Shown: piece by piece, positions 45,552-56,520 of the stretch
Layout of the letters: each line of letters starts with the position of its first letter
How positions within the stretch are numbered: position 1 is the stretch's first letter
From: Stenogyne calaminthoides
Lineage: Eukaryota; Streptophyta; Magnoliopsida; Lamiales; Lamiaceae
DNA: 64,000 nt
Direction of reading: 5' to 3'
Assembly: GCA_037126765.1 (NCBI GenBank)
Contig: JBBCBC010000026.1
Location: 9,598,418-9,662,417, forward strand
Position numbers and translations under genes: made by a program
The notes under the pieces: model-generated
Databases searched by the model: none
The model's input: only the letters and a program-made list of their open reading frames with translations
Told to the model about the DNA's origin: nothing

Positions 45552-46084
45552 AATTCTATATAAATATATGTTTACTTTATTTTCCTCGCCTTCTACATGT
45601 TTATTTGCAAGTGTTGAAAAATAAGGTAAAATATATGTTTATTTAGAATTTGTTGGTTATAACTCTCATTGCTCTCTTGATTCCTCTTTCCACAGATGAT
45701 ACCGGATACCAGGGTCTTAACGACTTATTCAGAATTTTTTCTACAATTTTGTGGTAGGGCGTCTCAGCGACATAAATTTGGTAGTATCGAGGTCTTAACG
45801 ACTTATTCTGGATATTTTCTACAATTTGATAATAGGGAATTAATGGAGTTGTTGGCGATTTATTTCATCTGACCTGATGAAAATCAATTTTGATTCTCCT
45901 CTAAGAGATCAAAGACTTAAGGAGCAAGAAAAAGATATACTCAAATCTGAGGATAACGAAAAGATAATCTCAAATCATGGAGATGTTATTTTATATTTTT
46001 ATCTCCAAAGTTAGAATGATAATAAATATTTGATACTATTAAATTTAATAAAGTTTATGTGTCTACAAGGACAATTAACAACTT
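45552..46084. other. Unassigned AT-rich spacer with a partial duplication
   Basis: No gene seen. GGTCTTAACGACTTATTC followed by a TTTTCTACAATTT tract occurs at 45712 and again at 45801, an about 88-bp imperfect tandem duplication. The AGAATTTGTTGGTTATAAC at about 45648 may be an LTR relic but has no partner. Confidence 0.4.
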
Positions 46085-46428
46085 AAATCTTCTCATAGAT
46101 TAACAGATGTATGTATCAGATGCACCATAAAGGTCTAAACATACGAGCAATTTGAATCCTCTCATAGATTAATAGATGTACCATAAAATTGTCAAGACAT
46201 GCGAGAAGTTCTCCACCTTAACTTGAATCCTCTCAGGAATCAACAGATGTATCAGATACACCGTAAAAGTGTCAGACTTACGAGTAGCTCCTCGTACACA
46301 TATATGGTACTAGTGTGCCTTCTCCTCTACAGTAACATCTCAAAGTCTTTCAGATCAACCACCTTTTTCATTAGCAGTGTCCACAATCCTTGTTTCAACA
46401 AGGCACGCATGAAGAGAGGATCATATAT
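46085..46428 (-). repeat. TRIM-like element internal region, left copy, with three minisatellite units
   Basis: Three about 75-bp units (core CCTCTCATAGATTAATAGATG, then CACCATAAAAGT and TACGAGCAG) occupy 46085-46300. The tail (ACCACCTTTTTCATTAGCAG, 46360-46379) matches 61035-61055. It is homologous to 60620-61090 and ends at the C2 tip. Confidence 0.65.
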
Positions 46429-47500
46429 CAATACAGGAAATTGCACATTTCGTGACGAAATTTTTTGTGACGACACAAAATTCGTCACAATATGTTACCA
46501 AAAGGTGATAAATTTAATTTTTGTCACTAAAAAGTGAGAATTCGTGACAAATTTTATTTTTGTCATCACTGATGTATTTTTTTCGTCACTAATTCAAAAT
46601 TTTCATGACAAAAATAAGAAATTCCTCACAATACACTTCGGTGATGATATTCATAATATTTAGTGACGATATTCAACGTCATGAAAAATAGTATTTTTGT
46701 GACAACTATATGTTTGTCATTAATTATTCAAAAGAATTGGTGACGCACTTAATTCGTCATAATTTTATTTGGTGACGATCGTCATTGTAATTAGTGACGA
46801 TCATAGTCGTCATATAATATAAAATTTTCATGACAATTTTATGTTTCGTCGATAATTGTTCATAGTAATCAGTGGCATATTATTTCGTCACCAATATTGA
46901 TATATAGTGACGATTAATAATCATTTTTTAATGACGCACTTATTTCGTCACAATATTATTCGGTGAAGATCTTAATTTTAATTAGTGACGATCAATATTG
47001 GTCATATAAAATAAAGTTTTCATGACAATTTTATATTTCGTCACTAATTGTTCATAGTAATTTGTGACATTTTCTTTCGTCACCAATATTGATATATAGT
47101 GACAATTAATAATTATTTTTTAATGACGCGCTTATTTCTTCACATTATTATTCGGTGACGATCTTCGTTTTAATTAGTGACGATCAATATTGGTCATATA
47201 ATATAAAATTTTAATGACGATTTTATGTTTCGTCATTAATTGTTCATAGTAAATAGTGACATATTTTGTCACCAATATTTATATATAGTGACAATTAATA
47301 ATCATTTGTCACTTTCAACAAAGGGAAGTTATAAATTCTATAACTGATTTTTTGCTACACATGAATTTTGTCATCGATTTGTTACACAAACGTGATGAAT
47401 TTGAAATTTGTCATAAGAATAAACTGTGGAGGATAATTATTTAGTGACAAAATTCTATATTTGTCGATATTGTGTGTATATGGTGACGAAATTAAATACA
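46429..47500. repeat. C2 left subterminal repeat region
   Basis: Dense GTGACGA/TCGTCAC words in both orientations. A 191-bp unit starting GGTGACGATC recurs at 46771, 46962 and 47154. Confidence 0.75.
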
Positions 47501-48175
47501 AAGTCACAATAACTTAAATATAAAATGCAATAATTAAGGTTTGAACCCTAAACTTCTAATATATCTAATATAGTAACATCCACCAACTCAACTATACAAT
47601 TTCAATGTTTATATTCGAATTTAATGTTATTATATTTTAAGCATCAGTTTTTTTTATATAAAAATTGTGGATGTTATCATTTAATAATAAATATTAAATA
47701 TGTACCTATACTTTTATTACCTTTTGTTTGGGAACATTATATCATATTTTAATGTAAATAAAAGTATTTTATTTTTAAAAATGTAAATAAAAGTATAAAA
47801 ACTAAATTTTTTACAAATATAAGTAAATCGATTCAATTTTGATACAAATTAAAGTGTAAGAATTTTAGCTCTTAAAAGCAAAATATAAATATCAATATTA
47901 AAATACCCAATATCAATATTCTTCTACGTTTCTCCTTCTAATAAAAAATCATGATTGATTGAGTTTATTAAATAAAAAACGATAAAGATATTTCCCACAT
48001 TGACAAAATCGCCACGTCATTTCTCTGCAAGAATTCATCAAATTAGTTTGTCTTTTTCTTTCTTCTCAATTTCTCATCAATTAGTTGACCAACCAGTGAA
48101 CTACAAGAGCTTGGAATTGAAAAATCTTCTTCCTTATTCTGAAATCATTTTCAACAAGCTTCAGAAACATCTCCA
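47501..48175. other. AT-rich spacer in C2
   Basis: No gene seen. The last about 180 bp (from 48000) are pyrimidine-rich and look like a 5' UTR leading to the captured fibrillin exon. Confidence 0.4.
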
Positions 48176-48468
48176 ATGGCCTTTTCGATTTCAATTCAGA
48201 GCCCATTAGCAATGCGTTCACCCCGTACGGCGTCGTATCCACCTTCTTCCCCTGTTTCAGAAAATACGATTAGGAATGCATTCACACGTCGTATCCAAGC
48301 TTCAGAAAATACGATTAGGAAAGGTTGCGGTTGAAATGTTCCTATTGGGTTTCGAAAAATAGGCAGAAATTGCAGAGCAATGGTGCAGCAAACACCAAAA
48401 GGACCTTTTGCTGCTTATGCCAAAGAAATGGAAAGATAGTCTCTGCTAAAGAATCTCTCCTTCTTGCT
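48176..48468 (+). pseudogene. Captured first exon of a plastid fibrillin (PAP/fibrillin family) gene
   Basis: ATG 48176 opens a Ser/Thr/Pro-rich, acid-poor N-terminus (MAFSISIQSPLAMRSPRTAS) that looks like a chloroplast transit peptide. After a stop at about 48333 the frame continues CRAMVQQTPKGPFAAYAKEM, then KESLLLA after a 2-base frameshift, and ends at a GTGAGT donor (48469). The AYAKEMERLSAKESLLLA-type string is, to my recollection, characteristic of plastid-lipid-associated (fibrillin) proteins, which bind lipids at plastoglobules and thylakoids. The word CAGAAAATACGATTAGGAA is duplicated at about 48257 and 48302. No downstream exon was recognised, so this is a transduplicated fragment. 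Confidence 0.55.
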
Positions 48469-51214
48469 GTGAGTTTTTTTAGAATGTTTAAAGAAAATTT
48501 CTCCATGTTTTTGCTTATTTGGTTGCTGATTGTATTCTATTGATTTATTGCGAGAAATAACTAATGGGAATGATTAGAGTTCTCAATTTTGGACTTTTGC
48601 TTGTTTCAAAGTTTCGCATAAATTTGGCTACTGTTTCTTGATTAACAATTTTTATTGTTTACACTCAAATTAATTATTTATTTAAGCATCAATTTTTATA
48701 AATTAAAAATAAAATATTGTAATGGGGATTGAACCAAGGACTTTTACAATAAAATGAAATTTGATAAATACCCAACTAAGCTAAATAAATTTTTGTAAGT
48801 AAAATACATAACTTTGAGTTTAACACATTATCTAAGATCAGGGCAATAGAATACACCAAAATAGCTTGAACAGGGCAACATAGCGTGAAGCTTCTGGCGT
48901 GAAAATCACCGGAAATTTGGGTGAAAGTTCACCAGAAATTTGGCGGCGCCATCCTACCAGAAATCTCTCTCCCAATTTTATATCGTGAATATTTTTCTTC
49001 TCTCAATTGGTTCTTTTCCCAATTGGCGTGAAATTTGGATTTGTGTGTCAAGGTTCTCGATTCGTGAAATTCTTCCAGGAATTGAGCAAAACATTAATAG
49101 GTAAGCCTCCTATTAATTTTAGTTCTTAGTGATTGTTGATGGTTGCTTCTTCATAGCTTTCGATGATCTAGATTTGGGTTGTAAGCGTTTATATTTTTTG
49201 CTTCATTCTACATCCTGGCAATTTTGGCTTGAAGTGGGAAGAATTCGAGTAAAGGATTTAGTGAGAAATGGTGTTCAGTGTTTCTTTATTGTTTAGTTGT
49301 TTTATCTTAGTAGCTCTCCATGCCTTTGTAATTCTTATTTCCTTTGTTTTACACTGGAAGTTCAGTAAGTTGTTTTTCTGTGAGTGATGCTCTCTTTAAA
49401 GCGAAGAGTTTAAAAATGATAAAGAAAGAACTTGATTAGAAGTATTCTTTTCCTAGGTTTTAATTTGTTCTAGATGTTGCGTTATTCTTCAATGTTTCCT
49501 TGCTTGAAAAGAAAAATAAAATAGACTTGGTATTGACAAGTTTTAGTTAAGTTGAGTTAAACTTATTGATATAAGAACATAAAACATGAAGATCTTTGGA
49601 GGTCTCTGTATGTACATTTCTTGTTGTAGATCCTGATATTGTTGTTGACTATAAATATCTGGCTACTTTATTATCTGCTGAAAAAGTGCGATCAGTCTTT
49701 TTGTATGAAAATCTTAAACTCTGAATTAGCCTTATGGTATCTCTTTACTATTTGGTATGAAAATCTTAAACTCTGAATTAGTCTTGTGGTATCTCTTTAC
49801 TATTTGGTAAAATTTGACATGTGCTTTAATTGATTATGGAAATGTAAATTGAAGATCTGTAAAGGAACTTTAACTTTGAAATATTGCTATCCCTTAATTA
49901 TATATCTAGTTGTGGTCTTTGAAAACTCAAATCACAAAGTGAGATTCTGGGTAACATTTTTACATGTTTACTAAGAGAATGCTGAAGGCACACACAAATA
50001 ATAATTGGACATTAGAATAAAACAAATTCTTTTAAGAGTTCATGTTACATGACCACGCCCCAAAGTTACAAGCAACATGGCATTCGAATTCGTGCAAGCC
50101 CTTTTTAAAAACACTTACTTTCACCATTTCTTAGAAGCTAAGATCTGAAGCATAGAATATTTGTTCATGTATATAATGCACATTTATTTAAAGCACCATT
50201 AGCTGTCTAAAAATTGTGGACTAGTATGTTGCTTACTTTGATATATGAATTATGATAACAAGGAAAAGGTTACTAGTAATTGTTGGGAAGCGAAAGAGTG
50301 ATTTATTAGTTGTTCAAAATTTCTTTCTTTCTTCTCATTTTCCAGTAAATTTGTTATATGATTAGAGTATCTCATTTTCAGTAGCTTTCTTATTTTTTGG
50401 TTATATTTGGATAATTGAAGTTTCTCTTGACCACAGTTTATCTTTATCTGCTTCCCGTGAGGAGACTATGCAGATTGTGCTTTGATAATATCATTTGAAT
50501 TATTTGCTTGACTCAAAATACTGCTTTGAATTCTGAATTTTTTTCTTCAAAATATTTTTTGCATTTTCCTTTTACCTTTCTTTGGATCTTTTTTAATCCA
50601 GAATGGAAATGCTTTCTTTCTGGAGTATGCACACCCCTATACTTGACGCATAATTAGTAACTTCTGTATTTCATTTCTCTTGCTTGTTAGAGATTTATGG
50701 CTCTTAAAAGACCACTAAGAAGGTACAATTGAGTAAATAGGACATAAAATTTTGTGACTTTTCTCGTATCTATCTCCAATAGTAGTTGATTTGGGAAAGA
50801 GGGCACACAAGGAGCCATGCCTGTTCTCCTGTAAATGGATTATTGGGAAAGTTTATTTGGTGGTCTCTTAATGTATTTTCAAATTATTTGATTCCATTTA
50901 TTATGCCAGTTTTTTTATGGCTACTGTCCCAACAAATACAACCTATCATTACAAACCTTATAATAAGGTTGCAATTTCTGATTTGAGACTTTAGTCCATT
51001 CTAAATTGATAATATGCATTGTTCTCATGTAATGCATGCTAAAAAATAAATGCATTATTCTTTGAGGCACACTTTTGTTGTGGCAGTTTTTCTGGCATTA
51101 GTTTTTCTTGTGATAACTATTGGTATTGGTATAGTTAAATGGATGCAAGGAACAAGTACAACTCCAATATTTCTGCTAATATAAATTCAACTTGGTTGTT
51201 GTTACTTCCAGCAG
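48469..51214. other. Intron-like sequence in C2, with a leader-like segment
   Basis: Mostly T-rich, intron-like DNA. The segment 48880-49100 is GC-richer and ends ATTAATAG|GTAAGCC, a good donor, and resembles a 5' UTR exon. A 50-bp tandem repeat (GTATGAAAATCTTAAACTCTG) is at 49703 and 49756. No coding region recognised. Confidence 0.4.
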
Positions 51215-51424
51215 CTTGACGTGTTGTCAGAGGAACGTGTGCATGAATTTGAGGGGCAGAATAAGTGCATCCAAAGAGTTGGGGAATCAGAGGTTGATTG
51301 GGGAATTGTTGAGGCTGATAAAACTTGGAATTGTCTGTACTCTGTCGTATGCAGGATGAAAACCGAGCTCGAGGCAGATTGTTACTATATTGGATGGTAT
51401 GGATCACTGGCTCTTGGAAACTAG
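51215..51424 (+). pseudogene. Exon-like ORF of unknown origin in C2
   Basis: After an acceptor (TTACTTCCAGCAG) an open frame of 70 codons reads LDVLSEERVHEFEGQNKC... and ends TGA-free at a TAG after SLALGN. It could be the last exon of a captured gene whose first exon ends near 49100. Downstream, 51498-51590 is an imperfect tandem duplication of AATAAAATGATTGTAAT plus flanks, like a duplicated polyadenylation region. I do not recognise the family. Confidence 0.35.
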
Positions 51425-53030
51425 CTCCAAGAAGAAGAAAATAGGAGAAATGGAGAGAGGGAAAGAAATGCAACATCTATGAAGAATTCATGCCCTTTTA
51501 ATAAAATGATTGTAATCTTAATTGATTTGGGTATATGTGTCTTGTAATAAAATGATTGTAATATTAATTGACTTGGATATATGTGTCTTCTTTAATATCT
51601 GTAGTAGGTTTGATTTTCTGTTTCAACTTCAAGTATTGTGTGTGCGCTTAAAAAATAAAAAACTTCAAGTACTGTGTGGGAAATGGTTTGTCTTGACAAG
51701 GTATGTTCACAAAGTTTGTTGCTCACTCCCGTTCTAGAAAAATTGACATGTATATATTAATAGTATCATGCATCATTTTTTGTGATATGATCATGGAACT
51801 ATTTTTGGGTAACATACTCTAATGTTGAAGAAGATCTAGCTATTACATCAGCAAAAGATAGTCTTGCAATGGAATTGTTAAAATAATAATAACAATAATG
51901 TACGACATTGTTAAGACTAAAAAAATTCAGAGTTTAATTGTATAAATAACAAGAGGTAGTGAATTTTATTTCCCATTAACTAGATAAATAATTAAGCTTA
52001 AAAATGATGAGCAAACAATTAATGAAAAGTCTAAAGAATTATTGTGTTTTCACTAATATTATAGTTGTTGTTCTAATGGCTATCCTTGTGTTAAGGATAC
52101 TAGATAGTAAAATAATAAATGTAAAATTATTTTGTGGTATTTGTAAATTCCTTGGTTCCACTAAAAAGTATTCTTTATTCTAATTAAACAGTATTAGTTG
52201 TTTCAATTTACAATATCCCCTAATTGGTAAAATCTTGTATGCACCAAGTGCACCATGTAATTGATCAAGTGCATTTTTTAAACGCATAACTTGTTTTCTT
52301 GAAACGTTCAACTTATTTACTGAAACATTCAACTTGTTTTATACTGATCAAGTTAAATGTCTCAGTGTAAAGAATGTTTTAGAAAACATGTTGCACGTTT
52401 AAAAATGCACTTAGGTTGCAAGGTGCACTAGAGACCCACTCCTGATTTAATCACTCTACAATATTAGTTAGTCAGTATTAGTGATTTTCACTAAATAGTA
52501 TTACTTGTTTCTATTGAATCGTATCACTTGCACTAGCTTCACACTATGAGCAAGTTCACAGTAAAATTACTCAAACATAAATAAAGCGCTCCTGTGAAAC
52601 TTGTTCATAGTATGCGATTTTTTTATTTTTTTTAACAATATCCCCCTTCTTCGCCGAAGAATATTACTTGTTTTTACCAAAAAATATTTATTGTTTTCAC
52701 TGTATAAGATTAATATAAGGTTAATTAAAATAATCTCCATTAAATCATTAATTTTAATATTTTTAACGAGAATAAATCATTTCCCAAGGAATAAAATGAA
52801 AAAGTATTAATAAGATAAAAAAAATTAATATTAAAATGCTATATTTAATATATTAGAATTAATAAGTCAAAAATTGAATTAACCAAGTGTTTTGCTTTAA
52901 AAAAAAATTATCTTTAAAATTTTGACATTTTCCTTGCAAGTGTTGTGCTGATGGGGAAGATTGAAAGAGATGTCGTGTGGTGAATGGTTGTCATGTTTAT
53001 TTTCTAATTTTATTATTTATTTTGTTTATT
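51425..53030. other. AT-rich non-coding stretch in C2
   Basis: No gene, tRNA or obvious repeat seen, apart from weak similarity among segments of the form ACTTGTTTT/CACTAGAT in 52190-52690. Confidence 0.4.
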
Positions 53031-53047
53031 TAAATTTATGATAATTT

Positions 53048-53335
53048 GTCAAGTGTGGATAGCTCAAGTGGTTAGAGCTTCACCACCTGAGACCTTGAGG
53101 TCCTGGGTTCGAGACACGGAGAGGGAATACTATTCCCTCTTGTGGTGGTCCCTCTCTTGTGGGGTGGTGGTCCCCCTGCTGTTGGGTTGCGGTTTCGGTT
53201 GCGGTTCCGAGTTGCGGTTTCGGGTGGACTCCCTCTTGTGGTGATTGCGGTTCCGGTCTACAGCGAGATGAAATGATGCTGCTATGTGCCCGATGGTAGA
53301 AGAAATTATTGTAATTGATTGTCTTTCAAAAAAAA
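53048..53335 (+). mobile_element. tRNA-derived SINE
   Basis: The 5' part carries an RNA polymerase III A box (TAGCTCAAGTGG, 53060-53071) and a B box (GGTTCGAGAC, 53106-53115) at tRNA spacing. The body has GT-rich repeats (GTTGCGGTTTCG), and the 3' end has TTGTAATTGATTGTC and an A-run. Imperfect 17-bp TSDs flank it: TAAATTTATGATAATTT (53031-53047) and TAAATTTATGCTAATTT (53336-53352), 16 of 17 matching. This is the standard structure of a plant SINE mobilised by LINE machinery. Confidence 0.85.
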
Positions 53336-53352
53336 TAAATTTATGCTAATTT

Positions 53353-53870
53353 ATTTAGATATTATTTGATCTTTATTTTTTTTTATATCTTAGCTATGCA
53401 TACATAAGTTTAAAATTAAAATATTATTATATTTTAATTTAAAAATAGATATCTTTATTATATACATAATGATGTTTATCTATAGAATAAACTTCTCAAT
53501 AAACAAAATTTAATATTATTAAATACTATATTATCTAAAGCTGCATAACAAATTATAAATTTAAATAATTAATTTATTTTATAGTAGAATTATAATATAA
53601 TTTTATATTTATGTTCTTTAATAATAATGATGATGAACTTTAAAAAAAATATATAATAATGATGAAGCAGCTGTAATTTATATTAAGGGTGAGACAAATT
53701 GACTACCACCCATTATTATCAAATTAACACTACAAAAATGTAGTAGTTCACTAGTTCTTACGAATTAGTGCGCAGTGGAAAAATAGGGAAGTAGACATTA
53801 AATTCCAGAAATCCTAATTCATCCCCAATTGACACACAATCTTTCAATTTCAGAAATCCTCAATTCCCAA
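53353..53870. other. AT-rich spacer in C2
   Basis: No gene seen. CACTACAAAAATGTAGTAG at 53731 is a small palindrome. Confidence 0.35.
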
Positions 53871-54110
53871 TTCACACGTTCATCAGGCGCGGAGAAATGA
53901 AATCAAGGGGATGGCTGGGGGCGTCGTTTTTCTGGTTCAAAAGGAGAAAGGGGAATTACTGGCAATCCCTAAATCACAAATTCATCAAGCGCAGCGAAAT
54001 TAATCAAGGGGATGGCTGAGGGCGTCGTTTTTCTGGTTCAAACGGAAAAAAGGGAATTGCTTGCAATCCCTAAATCACACGTTCCTCAGGCACGACGAAA
54101 TGAAATCAAG
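53871..54110 (+). repeat. Tandemly duplicated exon-like segment
   Basis: An about 101-bp unit is repeated about 2.3 times (unit starts near 53881, 53982 and 54083). Each full unit has an ATG (53911 and 54012) opening MAGGVVFLVQKEKGELLAIP or MAEGVVFLVQTEKRELLAIP. The second frame continues to a donor AAG|GTAATT at 54110. It may be the duplicated first coding exon of the C2 gene. No family recognised. Confidence 0.5.
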
Positions 54111-56520
54111 GTAATTACGAATTAGTGCTCTGTCTATTCCTCTCTTAATTGAATCCGATTTCTGATTTTATGGTGTAATTGGTTTTGGTGGTGGAGTATC
54201 TCCACAAATTAGGTATTCATTCATATATAGAAGGATATAATTACTAGTTGTTGTATACATAGATCTTGTTATAAGAATGTGGGTATTCAATATTAATGTT
54301 TTGCCTGTAATTTTGAAAATTTTGGAATCGATTATGTCGGAAGCAGTTTAAGGCATCAAGCCCGTCCATTAATTATCAACGAATTGGGTTTGGAGCCAAA
54401 AAGGGCCACTAGTGGGTCTTTAATTTTTTCAAATGAGATTTTAGAACGTGAATTAGTGGGAAAATCCTAACCAGATCATTTTCCAAACTTGATTAGGGGT
54501 ATTTCCTTCTTATTTAGAGACGTTCACGTACCCATGTTTATTTACAAGTTCATTTGTTTATATACTCAATCAAAGCCAAAAACCTCTCAAACCCTTCTTT
54601 TTAAAATCGTGAATCAACAACCCTTCTCTTCAATTGTTTCCTTTCTCCTCTCATCAAGCAAGTTTCTGGTAACTCTTCCCCTTCTTGTGTTCACTGATAT
54701 GTGGTTCTTCAGTTGCTAATCGTTCTGTTACTTGTGTATAGATATGTGGTTTTTTATTGTTGTATTATTTACAATGTTTTTTCATATTTTTTATATTTAC
54801 GGATTGTATTATTTCCACTGTTCTTTTTTTAGTCGTTCTTCTAATTTGAATGACAAAATGCAACCCTTAGACTGGTAAAACTCCTTTCATTGCATGGTTA
54901 GATCTGCAACACACTGGTCGAAGGTAGTTCTTTAATCAACATCTTCTTTTACAATGTCTATGTCAGTCTTTTGCTGCCACTTTAGGCTTTTACACAAAAT
55001 ATTTATTTTGCTTATTTAAGATTAGTGGGTTCCTTAGTTTTTGCTTGCTCTGGTAATATGGTTATCCTAATATATCTCAGTGCAAGCATTCATTTAAGAT
55101 TTGTTATATGGCTGCAGTAGTTTCTGTCTGTAGTTTAATTTCTGTTTATGGTTCTTTGAATTTGCTGAAGTTTAATTTTACAGTGGAAACTGCAAATGAT
55201 ATGCTTAAATATTTTGGTCATATGAAATATAGGTTTGCATCTACCAATTTATCTATACACTACTCATTGAATTGAACTAGGAGTTTTATAAGTTAATACT
55301 TTCAAGTCACCAATCTATATTACTTGGAAATATATTCAAAATAATTTTATTAGAATTTATAAGCTATCTCTTGAATTTGTAAAGCTTGCATTTGAAAGTT
55401 TTACCTAAACTACTATGTTGTTTATTTAAATGCTACAACATGACTATATGTCACTTACATGCTCAAAAGGTTCTTGTGAAGTATAGAATTAATTGAAGTA
55501 TATAGCGTTTTGAATTTTTAAGTGATACGTCTGAATAAAATACCTAAGTCCAAAGTAAAATTTATGTGTGTCACTTTAGGCTTTTACACATGATATTTTT
55601 TTTGCTAATTTAAGATTAGTGGGTTATTTAGCTTTTGCTTGCATTGCTAATATGGTTATCCTAATCTTGAATTTATCTCAGTGCAAGCATTCATTTAAGA
55701 TTTGTTATATGCTTGCGTAGTTAATCTGTCTGTAATTAAATTTCTGTTTTTTGTTCTTTGGATCTGCTGAAGATTATTTTTACGGTGGAAACTATATAAT
55801 AACCTTTCTTAATAGTTGCTCTACTTTTTTTCTTAGTTGTTGATTGACAATGATAATCTGCTTCAAATATTTTATGCTAGTTTCCTTCAAACTTTTTTCC
55901 TATAGTCATATTCCCCAAATTAGTATATAATAATATATTTATATGCAAGTTCATGACTAATGCTACATAATTGACTTTAAAAGTGTGTTCCTTGCACTCT
56001 AACTTGTCAAAGATTAAACCATTCGTGTGAATGTGATTAGCTAGATTAGAAATATGACCTACGCCAATAATGTTAGACGTCAGTTGCTGCACATGATATT
56101 AAAAACACCAGTTGCCTGAAATTTTGAAGAGCTTAACCACTGCTCTTTTTAGATTAATGCATATAATGGGTGAAGTATTTAAGGTTTTCTTTACTTTGGT
56201 GTCTTAGGTTGATTTATACTATTAATACAAGTGAGTTGGGTGTTTACTTTTGATTTTGTGGGTTTTTCACTTTCATTTTTCTGTACTTTGTGAAAGGCAC
56301 TCTCTCTTCTTTAAATTTTTATTTGAAGGGAACTCTCTCTTCTTTACATTTAAAGTTGGGAAAGCTTGCCTTTTTACAAATATTTTTCCTCTTGTTGGTT
56401 TACAACTTGATTTATTTTTTGATGCACGAGTTTGTTTTATGGGTGTGCTGGATTTTGTGATGTGTGAAGAGTGGTTATCCACCTATCTTTACCGGGTTGA
56501 TAGACATTCACTTTTTTCAG
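54111..56520. other. Intron-like region with a 220-bp direct duplication
   Basis: It looks intronic. Bases 54978-55190 and 55572-55793 are diverged copies of each other (CACTTTAGGCTTTTACACA to GGTGGAAACT). No supported coding exon. Confidence 0.5.

Noticed and set aside
46440..47500. CRISPR-like or satellite array
   Set aside because: Repeats are short, in both orientations and without uniform spacers. With a matching region at 59311-60233 they are the subterminal repeats of a CACTA element.
53048..53130. A functional tRNA gene
   Set aside because: A and B boxes are present, but no cloverleaf or acceptor-stem pairing can be drawn, and the sequence continues into a SINE body with an A-rich tail and TSDs.
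56250..56520. 150-codon plus-strand ORF start at 56250
   Set aside because: The first about 90 codons are Phe/Leu-rich, typical of T-rich intron DNA; only the part after the acceptor at 56520 has protein character.
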